A stretch of 64,000 bases of DNA from Aurantiochytrium sp. KH105 (taxonomy: Eukaryota; Sar; Bigyra; Thraustochytrida; Thraustochytriidae), in assembly GCA_003116975.1 (NCBI GenBank), contig BGKB01000004.1:558001-622000 (forward strand). The letters run 5' to 3'. The notes beneath the pieces are model-generated. The model had not been told where the DNA came from and ran no database searches. It was given only the letters and a program-made list of their open reading frames with translations. The translations under genes and the position numbers were made by a program. Below are positions 10,912-22,300 of the stretch, piece by piece. The first letter of the stretch is position 1. Each line of letters begins with the position of its first letter.

Positions 10912-13554
10912 ATGGCCATGAAGACCTCGCTCGCGGTGCTGCTGGCCGTGCTCGCGCTCAGCCAGGGCCCCGTCGAGGTGCGCGGCGATATCTACATGCA
11001 CAACCCGCGCGGAAGCAACAACCGCAACTGTAAGTGATAAAGGAAAGAAAGCTCGCGGAGCCAGGACCAAATTCAGTGATGAGACGAGACGAGATGAGAC
11101 GAGACGAGGGGGATAAATGTAAGTACTTGGGCTCGACTGACGCCACGCAATTCTTTATTCTTTTTGGTTGATCACTGCGCAGGCGAAATCAACAATGCCA
11201 ACACCGGCAACGCCAACCGCCTCTTTGACAGCGAAAACAACAACGCAGGCGGCTACAACTGTCCTCGCGCGATGCCTTTCTCGTGCTACGAACTCGTAGA
11301 CGATGCCACGGCACTGGAAGAGTGCCAGACAACCAACTATAACATTACCGATGAGGAAGCCAAAGCCCAGCTGGACTCCGACGGCAACGTCATCACAGAA
11401 GGCGCAGTCAACACCGACCGTATGTACTACTTCAGTGGCTCCAAGATCCCCATCGAGTGGACGGTACAGCATGGTCTTGGCCCGAACGCGGAGCTGCATT
11501 CCCAGATTGTCATCCAGTACGCCTGTGAAGACACACTCTCGGACAACTGCGGAATCAGTGCTGACTCTGCTGACGACGTGTGCAAGTCACCCTTTTACCC
11601 GGACTCGTCCATTTCGTCGACGTGCTCGTTGCGTGACGGTACGCCCATAGCCATCAAGTCGCTGCTTGACACAAATCTCAACGTCCGGGCTCAAACCATA
11701 ATCCCTACCTCAGCCGATGCACAAGATGATATGCGTTACGGCCGCCATGAGACGCTCAATTACTATCAGCAGTGCCTTCTTCGTGAGCGCAACAAGGGTC
11801 TGTGGACCTCGGATCAAAGTGTTAGCAACAACAAGGGCGCCATGGCGGACCGTCAAAATCCCAATGACAACCGATATGGTCTCGAGTGCGTAGAAGAATC
11901 GCACTATTGGCCTTACTGGCATTGGTCTCCCTGGAAGGATGTGGCTGTGCTCACCGAAGACGAGTCCAAGTGCGACTACTTTCGCTCAGAGTCGCAAAAT
12001 GTCAAGCCACGCGGTCGCTGCGCCTGCCCCTCGGGCGAGTGCACCTCAGCCAGCTCCCAACCCAACAATGAGCGTGCTTGCATTGCCGAGGAAGGTACCT
12101 GGTGCACCGATCCTTCACACGGCATTGACCCTCCGGAATGTGTTGTGGCGAGCTTCAATCGCCAAAATCATCTCGGAAATGTTGGCGGAAGTACTTCGGC
12201 GAACCGATACGTTTGGACAGTGCCGCACGTTGATCAACGAACGACATGCGTGCTGCGCGTTCGCTACAATATTTCCACAGCGGATGGCATCACTGCGGGA
12301 CTCGAAGCTTCGGTGGACGGCACCGCAGCGTACAATGTTGGCGACCCGAACCCGATCTATGACAATGACGCGAACGAAGATAAGACCTATATCGCCGTCA
12401 ACGGTCTCTCGAGCGCTGCCTCGTTGAGCTACACGATGAACACGGAACAGATTGGTCGCACCTTTCAAGATCGTTCTTACGTCTTTGATATTGTGCCGGC
12501 TTCTGAGGCTGGCGATGAGTGTGAGGATCGCACAATCTACAACCTTAACGTCCGCGGTAAGCGAGGAAACATCGTGCAGACCTACCCCGCCGTCGAGTAT
12601 GATTTTGTCCCAGCGGACCTTACAGTCACAGACGACGATTGTGTTCACGTGCAGTGGACCGGGTCTGATTACAACCCGGATCGCGGTGGCAACGACGGCG
12701 AGGGCGGACCGCGTAACGCGCTTAACACGGGTCAAACCACAGCTGACCGTTCTAACATGGTGCCCATGGTGAACGCCGGTGAGAACTTTGCCATGGATGA
12801 CGTGTCTTCCATGAAAATGTTCGACATTTCCACGGATCAATGGGCTCGTCTTCTCTTTCTTGACCAGGAGTACGCCAATCCGGAAAAATGCTATACGTTT
12901 GCGCAGCTCGAGGAAAAGTACACGAGCCGCACTGACCGCGAGGAGTCTTTTTATAACTGCGCCAAACTTTCCGGAGCGAAGACGCCTTATTTCGACCTTG
13001 GTGCTGTCCGCACGGGTGAAGTGGGGACGTACCATTACATGTCCACACGCAACAACAACTTTTCCAACCGCGGTCAAAAGGGTCATATCACTGTGGTAGC
13101 AGGCGGCTTGCATCCTGGCGCTATTGCGGCCATCGCGATTGCAAGCGTCGGCTTTGCTGCGCTTCTTTTCGTGGGCTTCCGTCGCCATCGTCGGGGTCTT
13201 CCTCTTCTCCCCAGTTTCCGTGGTTCCTCGCGCAACCTCACCGTCGCCTCATCTCCGTCGGCACCTGCCTCGAGCCCTCGTGTGGCGGACGCGCAGGGCC
13301 CTGGCTTCGTCGCTGGTATGACGGCTGGTGCCGCTGCGTTTGGATCGCGCATCTTTGGTGGCGGCGCTGCCGGCGCGAGTGCGGGTGACGGCTACGTCGT
13401 GGCCTCGTATCAGCACGTAGCGCAGGAACCGGGCGAGCTCTCCTTCAGCAAGGGTGATCGCATTCGCGTTATCAACCGCGACACCAGCGGATGGTGGGAG
13501 GGTGAGGCTAACGGCCAGCGCGGCGTCTTCCCTGCGAACTATGTGCGCAAGTAG
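10912..13554 (+). CDS. secreted/type I membrane protein with single TM and cytoplasmic SH3 domain (one intron)
   Basis: Exons 10912-11029 and 11183-13554 give 829 residues. A signal peptide (MAMKTSLAVLLAVLALSQG) is followed by DIYMHNPRGSNNRNC and NANRLFDSENNNAGGYN. I associate this MHNPRGSNNR...NAGGYN signature with large secreted proteins of stramenopiles and other protists (recollection, not searched). The ~620-residue ectodomain is Cys-rich, with W/P/C-containing segments and several N-x-S/T sites (e.g. NFS). One TM helix follows (~685-707, GAIAAIAIASVGFAALLFVGF), then a basic stop-transfer, a Gly/Ala/Ser linker, and a C-terminal SH3 domain (~777-828) with the canonical GELSFSKGDRI, GWWEGE and GVFPANYV motifs. 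The topology suggests a surface receptor or wall protein signalling to a proline-rich partner. The ligand is unknown. Confidence 0.85.
11030..11182 (+). other. intron of the SH3 membrane protein
   Basis: 153 bp, donor GTAAGT, acceptor TGCGCAG. It splits the Cys codon (T|GC) in SNNRNCEINNANTGNANR. It carries a GAGAC/GAGAT pentamer tract (11081-11108). Confidence 0.9.
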
Positions 13555-14272
13555 GCTTCCGGTCTGCTCTGCATCTCTTGTGCTGATGCTGCTTTGAATT
13601 TTTACAAGACCAAAAAAAAACTAGCTAACCATAAAACTGTTGTTGTTGATGTTCTTTACACGAAATCGCTGCTTCTACCCCCCGCCCCCACAAAAAAAGA
13701 GTTAGATTCTGATAGAACATTCGTCATTCTGGGTCAATTGTTTAAGGTCAGAGAGAAAGAGGAAAAACATAGCTGCCAAGATAAATGAATTACGGTTGGG
13801 TCAGGTTAAGATTAGCGAGGTCTGTTTCATCACTGGCACAAGTTCATCACGTGGGCCTAGACTTTGGAGCAGCATCGAAAGCAGCAGTAACTGGCAGTAG
13901 CTGCATGTCAAGATAGACTCATACTTAATTGTGACAGCCTTTTGCTTGCATCCTCGCACTCTGTGCCAGACGCCCACTTACAATTTTTGTTTACAAGTAA
14001 AAGAACTAGGAAAATAAAGAGCGACACGGGAGCGAGCCTTGTGCGCGCACTCGAATCCAGACCATTGGCACAGAACCGGTGGCCCGGCTGCTCTCGCTCC
14101 GAGACCCCAAGACCCAGTCAGCTCGAGCGGAAGCCTCGCTCTCCCGCTCGCGCGCAGGCTTCGAGAGCTTGTGCGTCTCCCCTCCACCCGAGGTCAACGC
14201 GCATCGTTTGTGAAAGAGAGCAAGAGAGCAAGAGAGCGTTTAAGAGTCTCGCTTGCTCGCGAGGTGCGCAGC
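13555..14272 (+). other. intergenic region
   Basis: The 3' flank of the SH3 gene is AT-rich. It is followed by an E-box plus GGCCTAG composite (CACGTGGGCCTAG, from ~13848) and a GC-rich leader for the RRM gene. No gene seen. Confidence 0.4.
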
Positions 14273-15733
14273 ATGGGCGGGAAGAAGAGGACGCGCGACG
14301 AGCCCGAGGTGGAGCTCGCGGTCAAGAAGGACGCCAAGAAAGCGAAGAAGGACGCCAAGAAGAAGAAGGAGAAAAAGGAGAAAAAGGCCAAGAAGGAAAA
14401 GAAGGAGCTCAAGAAAAAGGAGGAAAAACGTGTCGAGCAGCAAGAAGACTCGGACAACAGCGAGGATGAGCGTCCGGACGCCGACAACGCCCAAGACGTC
14501 AAAAAAATACAGTCAGAGGAGCGACAGCTCTCGAAGGCAGCAGAGCTGATCAAGCTGCGCATGGAAAAATTCGAAAAGAAGCTCGCCAAGAACCCGCACG
14601 ACATGCGTATCAAAAACAAGTTGAACGCCCTCGAAGAAGAGCTCGAAGCCGAGATGGCCAAGCCCGCAGACGCTGCCGAAGAGACCGAGGCCGAGAGCAA
14701 GGCAGACGCGGAATCGTCGTCCGTCGCCAAGAAGACACCGCCGCCGCCACCCACAGAGGTGAGCGAGACGGTCTTTGTCGGTGGCCTTCCCTTCAATGTT
14801 GACGAGGAAACGCTTCTCCAGGTGTTTCATGACTGTGGCGAGGTTCAGGCCGTGCGCTTTGGCCACGATTCCGCTGGCGAGTTCAAGCGGTACGCGCATG
14901 TTGACTTTGCAACCATTGATGACGCCAAAAAAGCCCTCGAAAAGGCTGGCGAGAAGGTGCTCAACCGCAAGATTCGCATCGAGCCCGCCGCACGCGGCGC
15001 GGGCGGCGCTGCAGGAACAGCAAGTGGCGCGGCCGCCGCACACGACGCTTCGGCGGCAGAAGGGTCCGCGCAAGGCCAAGGCCATGGCAAGAGCCGCTCC
15101 AAAAACAAGGACTCTGCGACCGCCAAACCTTTTGTCGCGCCCGAAGCGCCCGCCCCGAATCCAGACAACGTGAATCGGTGCTTTGTGGGAAACCTGCCAT
15201 TCGGCATTGACGAGACCACGTTAAATGCTTGTTTCGAGGAACATGAAATCCAGCCTTCGTACGTGAACTGGGTCACGGATCGTGAGACGGGGAACTTTTA
15301 TGGCAGCTCTTTCATCGTCTTTAACACGGCCGAAGATGCAGCGTGGGCGGTGGCGTACTCGAACGCAGGATTTTGTATTCAGGACCGGCCTATTCGCATC
15401 GAGTACTGCCCGCACCGTAACAAGTCCAAGGGAGGCGCTGGAGGTGCCTCGCGACCAACGCGTCCTCCGAGCACACGTCCCGAGGGTGGCACCAAGGCTG
15501 TATTCTTTGGCAACCTCTCGTTTGACCTGGATCCCTCGGGAGACCAGATCCACGAGTTTTGCAAGCCGTTTGGACCGATCAAGGCGTTGCGATGGATCGA
15601 AGACAAGGAGACGGGCGCATTCAAGGGTGCCGCCTTCGCCGACTTTTTCACCGAGGACGTCGTGGATCAAGTCGTGGAGAAACTCAATGGCAAGAAATTG
15701 CTGGGACGCCCTGTTCGTGTCGACTATGCCTAA
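14273..15733 (+). CDS. nucleolin/NSR1-like nuclear protein with three RRM domains
   Basis: 486 residues from an ATG in AGCATGG context. Residues ~1-60 are almost pure Lys/Glu/Asp (repeated KKDAKKAKK blocks), typical of nucleolar proteins. A helical, acidic segment with a poly-Pro tract (KTPPPPPT) follows. RRM1 starts at ~166 (TVFVGGLPFNV; RNP1 RYAHVDFA), RRM2 at ~302 (RCFVGNLPFGI; RNP1 GSSFIVF) and RRM3 at ~408 (KAVFFGNLSFDL; RNP1 GAAFADF), ending four residues after the last strand. An Ala/Gly linker separates RRM1 and RRM2. It lacks the C-terminal RGG tail of animal nucleolin and yeast Nsr1, although a basic SKGGAGGASRPTRPP linker lies between RRM2 and RRM3. Nop12-like rRNA-processing proteins are the main alternative. 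Confidence 0.85.
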   Translation: MGGKKRTRDEPEVELAVKKDAKKAKKDAKKKKEKKEKKAKKEKKELKKKEEKRVEQQEDSDNSEDERPDADNAQDVKKIQSEERQLSKAAELIKLRMEKFEKKLAKNPHDMRIKNKLNALEEELEAEMAKPADAAEETEAESKADAESSSVAKKTPPPPPTEVSETVFVGGLPFNVDEETLLQVFHDCGEVQAVRFGHDSAGEFKRYAHVDFATIDDAKKALEKAGEKVLNRKIRIEPAARGAGGAAGTASGAAAAHDASAAEGSAQGQGHGKSRSKNKDSATAKPFVAPEAPAPNPDNVNRCFVGNLPFGIDETTLNACFEEHEIQPSYVNWVTDRETGNFYGSSFIVFNTAEDAAWAVAYSNAGFCIQDRPIRIEYCPHRNKSKGGAGGASRPTRPPSTRPEGGTKAVFFGNLSFDLDPSGDQIHEFCKPFGPIKALRWIEDKETGAFKGAAFADFFTEDVVDQVVEKLNGKKLLGRPVRVDYA

Positions 15734-15781
15734 AGACGCGCGCGGACACAAGAAATGACGCGATGCTTGGTGAAAAAGATA

Positions 15782-15792
15782 AATAAAATAAA
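15782..15792 (+). terminator. overlapping AATAAA polyadenylation signals
   Basis: Two overlapping AATAAA hexamers lie about 50 nt after the RRM-protein stop codon. This is a canonical eukaryotic poly(A) signal at the expected distance. Confidence 0.5.
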
Positions 15793-16217
15793 CTTTAGAA
15801 ACCTCCCGGTTTGCTGCCCGCCGCGCGCGCTCCGCGAGGATAAATAGAAAAAGCTAAAGTAAAGAAGGAGACATACCCGAAAGAAGTCCCCATGATACTA
15901 AGCGTGGAGAGCATGTGATATTTCTTCTTGCTCGCCTTGCCCATCTTTCTTGTGGCGTTTACGCGACACACCCGTCCTCGTTGCGTTTTTTTTTTCCTGT
16001 TTTTTTGCAATGCAAAGCAACAATCTATTTCTACGAGGACACCTAGCTCGTGTGCCTTGAAGATGCAAAGCCGCCATAAGGGCGACTTCTCGTGCCACAG
16101 GTGCGTGCGTTCTGCGTGTTGCTTTTCTGTCAAGCTTGAGAGCCACGTTGGAGAAAGTGTTGTCATCTTTCGCCCCAGAGGGAAAGAAATGTAATGTGAC
16201 CAAGTCTGCCTATGCCA
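15793..16217. other. convergent intergenic region
   Basis: Shared 3' flank of the RRM gene (plus) and the F-box/RCC1 gene (minus). No coding exon or repeat worth noting. Confidence 0.4.
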
Positions 16218-17831
16218 TTAGACACTGTTGTGGCGATGGACCTCCGGAATGAGGTTGACCTGGCGAGGCATGAAGTGCGGGCCCGCCATGGCAAGCCGCA
16301 AGGGACGACCGCAGCAGAGGGGATCACCAAAGGTAAAGAGACGTCCACGCACGTCGAGAGCCGCGCTATGGCGGCCGCCGCAGACAACGTGGACAAGCTC
16401 GGGCTTGAGATCTGCCATTTCTCCCGGGCAGATCTCATGAGGAGCATTCGTGGCCCAAAAAGAGTTCTGCTTGCCGTCTTGGTTGTGCGAGCCATTGCCA
16501 AAGGTAACGACGCGGCCGCCCGTGGTGAGTACGGCAGTGTGGGCTGTGCCGCACGACATGGCGAGCGCAAAAGGGTTCGAGGCCGGAAGGCGCACCTTTG
16601 TGGGTTGAAAGATGGCGCGCTGGAATCGACCGATGCCCAACTCACCGTGTCTGCAAGAGCCCCACATGTACAGAGCACCAGACGCGGCAATGAAACCAGA
16701 GTGTCTGCCGCCAGCGGCAATGTGGACAATGTCCTCGCTCAGCGCCGATTCGGGCATCGCAACAAGACGGGGCGCCGTTGAGGACGCATGGAGCGATTGC
16801 TCGCGCTCAAAATCGTTACGAGCAGCTGCTCCACCGGCAAGGTTCGCCTCGAGACCAAGCTTGCCATCTGTACCGTCACCGAGAGCAAAGAGGCGGTTTT
16901 GGTTCGAGAGCAGCAGCAAGTGGCCGGCCCCGGCGGCGAGCTGCACAATGCGCTCGTCGGCGTCGATGTCGCCCGCCACCAAAAGGCAAGTGTCGGCGAC
17001 CAGCTCGCAGTCGAGACCCGTGCCGAAGATGGCGACTCTCCCGTCGGTTGTAATTGCGGCCGTGTAGAAACGTCCCGCTACTACTTGAACGAAGCGCGCG
17101 TCGCAGAGGTCAAGTTGGGCGAGAGTCGCCGAAGGCTCGTTGTTCTCGGTAAGCCGCCCGAGCTGGCCGGCGAGGTTGGCACCGCAGGTGAGGATGCGAC
17201 CGCTCGAGGTGAGCGCAGAGGTGTGCTCTGCGCCGCAGGCAACGCCGACAAAGGTTTCTCCGAACGGGGCCGAGAGCCGCACGGGCAGGACCGAGCGCTC
17301 TCGTTCTCCAGATCCGAGCTGGCCGCTGTTGCCATCGCCAAAGGTGAAAAGGGTAGAACCGTTACCCTGAATGACGCATGTGTGACCTTCGCCGCAGGTG
17401 AGGGTGGTGGCGTATGTCTCCTGTCTGCTGTTGCACAGAACGTGCAGGAGACGAGTCACGGAGGGGACGCCAAAGCCGCGCGGGCGCTCGAGGAAATGGG
17501 CCGCAATGGGCAGACTTTGAATTTCACTCTCTCCGTCCAGTGCGAGCACGCAGCGAAGCTGTTCCTCGCAGACGTGGTCGACGACCTCCTTGAGTTCCGT
17601 GCTCACCTGCGCAAGGTTCCCGAGGTCCTTTGCGCTGAGGAACTGCAGCATGAAGACGCCGAGTTCGGCGGGGATGCCGGCGCGGTTCCCGAAGAGCGGG
17701 ACGAGGACCTCGGCCTTGATTTTCTGCGCGACGCGCGCCACGGTGGCCTCATACGCAGCGTAGGCGACCACGCGCCGCGCCGCGGGCGCGGTCCCTGCCT
17801 CGTCCTGCGTGCGCCCGAGGTACGCGAGCAT
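16218..17831 (-). CDS. F-box protein with RCC1-repeat beta-propeller
   Basis: 537 residues, ATG at 17831, TAA at 16218. An F-box-like helix bundle is visible at ~52-92 (GIPAELGVFMLQFLSAKDLGNLAQVSTELKEVV). From ~150 to the C-terminus there are about seven RCC1 blades, each with the typical core: TFGDGNSGQLG, TCGANLAGQLG, IFGTGLDCEL, ALGDGTDGKLG, MWGSCRHGELG, TFGNGSHNQDG and TFGDPLCCG, interleaved with V(A)CGxxHSxAL segments. F-box plus RCC1 suggests an SCF substrate receptor, with the propeller binding substrate, rather than a Ran exchange factor. The chromatin-binding tail of RCC1 is absent. Substrate unknown. Confidence 0.85.
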   Translation of the reverse strand: MLAYLGRTQDEAGTAPAARRVVAYAAYEATVARVAQKIKAEVLVPLFGNRAGIPAELGVFMLQFLSAKDLGNLAQVSTELKEVVDHVCEEQLRCVLALDGESEIQSLPIAAHFLERPRGFGVPSVTRLLHVLCNSRQETYATTLTCGEGHTCVIQGNGSTLFTFGDGNSGQLGSGERERSVLPVRLSAPFGETFVGVACGAEHTSALTSSGRILTCGANLAGQLGRLTENNEPSATLAQLDLCDARFVQVVAGRFYTAAITTDGRVAIFGTGLDCELVADTCLLVAGDIDADERIVQLAAGAGHLLLLSNQNRLFALGDGTDGKLGLEANLAGGAAARNDFEREQSLHASSTAPRLVAMPESALSEDIVHIAAGGRHSGFIAASGALYMWGSCRHGELGIGRFQRAIFQPTKVRLPASNPFALAMSCGTAHTAVLTTGGRVVTFGNGSHNQDGKQNSFWATNAPHEICPGEMADLKPELVHVVCGGRHSAALDVRGRLFTFGDPLCCGRPLRLAMAGPHFMPRQVNLIPEVHRHNSV

Positions 17832-18065
17832 CCTCCTTGCTTGGTCTCCTTTCCGCCTCGCCGCTCCGCTTTCTTTCGCTGGCGCTTTGCGCTTTTGCTT
17901 CTTTCCTCTTGCGTCCCACTGCCCACTCGGCTCCGGGTCCTCTTCCGCTCACCTTTTCCTCGCCTGTCTCCAGCGAGCTACGGCTAGCTCGTCGCTAGCC
18001 AGTACTCGTAGAAGCTGCCTTTCGGCTCTCCCGGCGCGAGTTCTGCGCGCGGTCCCGGCGATCAC

Positions 18066-18100
18066 GCTCTGCTCTGCTCTGCTCTGCTCTGCTCTGCTCT
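18066..18100 (+). repeat. (GCTCT)7 pentanucleotide repeat
   Basis: Seven perfect GCTCT units, within 240 bp upstream of the F-box/RCC1 start (minus strand), so probably in its promoter or 5' UTR. Confidence 0.9.
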
Positions 18101-18392
18101 TCGCTGCTTCTTTGTCGGCGGACGTGGAGCTCCCGCGGCCGGTGCGCTTGGCGACACGGTTCTTGACTCCTCCCTGCCGGGCAAGCTGAGCTCGGCCGGC
18201 GACAACCACACCGAGCGAGCGCGGCGAGTGCGCGCGCGAGAGAAGAAAGAAACAAAGAAACAAGCAATCAAACAGGGAGAGGGACACAAAGAAACCTCCT
18301 CGCCTTTCTCGCGTCGCGACGCGAAACACTCCCGGTCTTCTCGCCCCCGCTGCTCCTCGGCGTCTTCCTCCCCGTCCACGCCGCGCGCTCCT

Positions 18393-18465
18393 CGCTCGCC
18401 TCGCCTTGCCTCGCCTTGCGTCGCCTCGCCTTGCCTTGCCGCGCCTTGCCTTGCCTTGCGTTGCG
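18393..18465 (+). repeat. CCTCG/CCTTG pentanucleotide tract
   Basis: About fourteen five-base units alternating TCGCC and TTGCC. It is the same class as the pentamers at ~9905-9933 and 11081-11108. Confidence 0.7.
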
Positions 18466-19204
18466 TGTCTGCCGCGCAGCCCCGCGCGCCTTTCCGATTC
18501 AAATCGCCTTTCTTCTCGATTCGAATCGCGATTCAAATCGCCTTCCTGGGACGCGCTGTGTTTTGCTCCGCCGCGGCTGTGTTTTCCTCCTCCCTCTTCT
18601 GCTGCTGCTGCAGCTGCTGCTGGCGCCGGGTTTGCAAACCTGCGCGAGTCCACACCCGCGCGCAGAAACCCTTGCTTCTCGATGCTCCTCGCGGCGCCCG
18701 CGAGGCCGAGACCGGGGGACTGCGAGGGAGGACGCGCGCCTCCGCCTCGCCTCCTGCCGTTGGTTGCCTTGGAATCGCCGCCCGTTGAAGTTGCGGGGGC
18801 AACAGCAGCGCAGCGGCGTGCATCTCCGACGCTGCCGCGGCGTATCGACCGGCAGGCACTGGCGGCGGGCGGGCGGGCGGGCGGGCGGGAAACGCGCTGG
18901 GCCGTCTCGTTTCCTCCCTCCCTCCCGTACGCACGCGCTAGTCAAGTCGAGTCAAGTCGAGACAGCGAACGTGGCGGAATCTCCAATCTTCGCTTCGTCT
19001 CCTCCTAAGTCTCATCCACCCACAACCAACAACTAACTGCACATACCTGCGGTGCGGAGGGAGACGAAACGAAACCTCCACCATCTCCCGCCTCCGCTTC
19101 CGCTGCCGCCAGCGTACAGCCTGCCGAATGACCGACCCTCCGAGACCGACAGCCGCGCCCATCCAAGGACGTATACGTATACATCACCAGCGCCCTCGCG
19201 AAGC

Positions 19205-19345
19205 GAATGCATGCAAAGCAAATCATGCAAGCAAGCAATGCAAAGCGATGCAAGCCGTGCAAGAAGAGCAACGTATGCAAGCGATGGCAAGACCATGCGA
19301 AGCCAAGCAATGCAAAGCAATGCAAGCGAAGCCAGTGCGGCAGTT
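19205..19345 (+). repeat. cluster of ATGCAAG/ATGCAAA motifs
   Basis: Roughly ten degenerate copies of ATGCAA(R) in 140 bp, spaced irregularly. It could be a decayed minisatellite or an array of octamer-like binding sites; the sequence alone does not decide. Confidence 0.5.
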
Positions 19346-22300
19346 TTTCCTGTGGCCAGTGCCTGCGGGCTGTGTTTTCCTATCGCCTTAACTCGCGCTC
19401 TCGGCGCGTTTGATCGTGCCCTTGGCGTTAAGGTGGGCTGCCCCCGCCGGTCGCTTTTCCTCCGCCGTCTTCGCTCTTCTACCGTCAAAAAACAAGCTGG
19501 GCTCGCGTGGCGTGCCGGGTTGCTCACCGGCCGTATCTTCGCCCCGCCACCCGTGCCGCTGCCGCTGCTGCCGGTGGCCCGAGGGAGGGAGGGAGGAACG
19601 CAGGGCTCGCGTGGCCGTGCCGCACGCAACTGCAACAAACTGCGCCAACCCGCGGCAGCTTTGGAGATCGGCTGCGGCGGGGAGGCGAAGAAGGACGCAA
19701 CGAGCGGGATGTCCGCCCGGGTAAAGCCGCAGGCGGGGCCGCCATCGGTCTCGAGTCGAGCTTCGCAATCGCTGCCGGCCACAGCCAGCCAAGCATCCGG
19801 CCAACCCTAGCGACGGGGTCCTCGTGGTCGCCAAGACAAACTTGACAGACAATGAAGGCAAGTTGAAGGCAACAAAAGGCAAGAACCGCGGTCACGCGCG
19901 AGTCTTTCGTGGTCGAGATCGGGCGGCTGAAACCTGTGTTTTCCTCTATCTTGTGATAATCGTCTTCTCACGGCACAGACCGGCCTACACCGCACTGCGC
20001 CGCACCGCTGCATGGGACACATTCCAACGTAACGTAAGGCGCTGCCGAGGTTGGGTAAGATGCACAGCTGGCTGGCCATGGTGGCTGGCTAGCATAGCAA
20101 GCTACCTGGCCCAAGCCACAGCCACCCGTTCATTCGTCTCGCTCAACGTCACGGTGTTAAAGCGGACAGCCAACTCAGGTAGCCGCGGCCGGCCCGTACC
20201 GCGCGCGCTCTTCCTTCCTTTTCCTTGGCTGGAACCGCATCTTCCGCCTTTCTCTCTCGACCAACCAACAAGACGCCGTGAATGGCACCGTCGGCATGTC
20301 CGAGCCTGCCGCGGCCATGCGCGCCGCCCCACCCACCATGGGTGGCAGGAGGGCAAAGATGCGCCACCGAGGTCGAGCCAGAGAGCGAGAGAGCAAGCAA
20401 ACAAGCAAGCAAGCAAGAGATTCTATTCACCTCCCCCACCACGCGTGAGGGGCGGTCAGGTCAAAACCTGACGACGGATGAGGTTACGTACCGGCAGAAC
20501 CTCACCGGCCAGAGGTCAATCCATGGCTAAGGCTTGTTAGGCCACCTCGTGCACCAGATTTAGGACGCGGCGGGGACCTGCCTGCCCCTGCGGGTTTTGG
20601 CGCGCTGGAGAGCGAAATCCGCACTGATTCTACCGTCAACAATCAGCAACTTGCCGGGGACAAAGGAGAGGATTCGAGGCGAGGATCAAGGACCGTTCTC
20701 ACCAATCATCGAGTTCCTCAACCTGGGTCGGCATGTCAGAGAGACGAATGGCCTGAACAAGTAGTCGTTTCGCCAGTTCTTTGATGGGGGCTGTTCATAA
20801 TGATGTGATCGAGCGTTGAGAGGTTGATTTATACTGCCAAAACGGAACGACGGAACAACGGAACGCTGCGAACGCTGTCAAGACTCCTTCCACACCCTCA
20901 CACGCGCTCTGTTTTCGTTTCTGCTCCTCTCAAGACTCGAGCTGGCTGCTTCGTTGTGCTCTATTTCGGGCATTTACGATTGACGCATTGTCGGGATAAG
21001 TTGTTGCAGTAACATTCAAAGGCGACAAAGTGGGCCATCATATTTGCGCTGCGATCAAGCAATTCTTCTTGAAACACAAAGTCGAGAGTCCAGAAGGGCT
21101 TGTCTGCAGACAATTGCAGCAGCTCACAAAAGCACCAAGACTAGGAAACAGTATGAGCAGAACCTAGTCAGGTGTCAAGAAAACACTCGCGTTGGACATT
21201 TCTTTGCCAACGACAACGCACGCACAACTTGTGCGTTGAAGGATAAAGTCTTTGTATTTCTCCCGAGAGTGACTATCAAGGATAAACAATGACGCCACCA
21301 CGGCTGGACGGTATGGACAACATGACGCCAACCTCGTAGACATTTCAATGCCAGCGACAACATCAGCTCAATTACCTCGTTCCGTCATGATGAGGTTGCC
21401 ATCACCCTGACACCAGGAGGCACGTTAATGTAGACTTGTGCAAACCCTACATATCAGACCAAGCCGTCGCAAATATCGGGCCGAGCCGAAGCATTTTACG
21501 TCTCTGAAGCAACGTCTTCTTCGGTTCTCGAATCTCTCAAAATTTAAAAAGAGAGAGAAGGTGCTGTGAATAACTTTTCTTTACGAGGCCACTTCTACCT
21601 TGCTGCTTCGCCGGCAGCATCCCATATCTTCTACGCCTGGCGTAAGCGCCACGACAAAACGAAGACCTTCCTTCGGAGGCTCTGGCCTTAGTTATAAGTT
21701 GTATGGAGTGCGCATCAGCATGTGCAACACTATTGTATCTCTCGACCAAGGTGACCTCGAGCACCACGCGCGCACTGTACCGGTCGAGCTCGCCGTCGTA
21801 CTGCAACACGGTGACGCGTAGAACCTAGACGTGCGCTCGAGCACTTGGTGCCTCCTGTGAAAAAAAATTAAAAATCCACGGTTGCAGGGAGATCATGATG
21901 ACGACGACTGACGAAAGTCTAATTTTGCAGACTAGCACCAATGACAGAGGTTGCGGCTCGCTTTTGTGCTTGATGTTCGAGACATCCTGCGCGCAATCTT
22001 TGCAAGGCTTGTGGACGTCAGGCACGATTTGCGACGGAAGGACTCGCGCTGCTCACCTCTTTGCTCCAGTGACCGCACCTGTTTTTCCTTTACATTTCTT
22101 CTTTACCTGAATCAAATTTCTTGGTTTCAGAATAATGTCCGTCCTCCCCAGTTCAGGTGCGCACAATGCCAGAGCCACACGTTTGGACCATCGTTCTCTC
22201 CATTGCCGTGCGACTCTCAGCCACCGCGTGCGCTCCTAAGTTCTGCTTCTCCGCGCGCCTCCCTTTTTGCCAACTAGTCCTGTAACCAGGTTCACTAATC

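Noticed and set aside
12115-13188. 357-codon minus-strand frame
   Set aside because: Antisense to the SH3 membrane-protein gene; no recognisable motif.
16788-17987. 399-codon plus-strand frame
   Set aside because: Antisense to the F-box/RCC1 gene, whose minus frame has clear domains; this is a mirror frame of GC-rich coding DNA.
19052-19810. 252-codon plus-strand frame and overlapping minus-strand frames
   Set aside because: Overlapping long frames on both strands in repeat-rich DNA, no domain; judged compositional.
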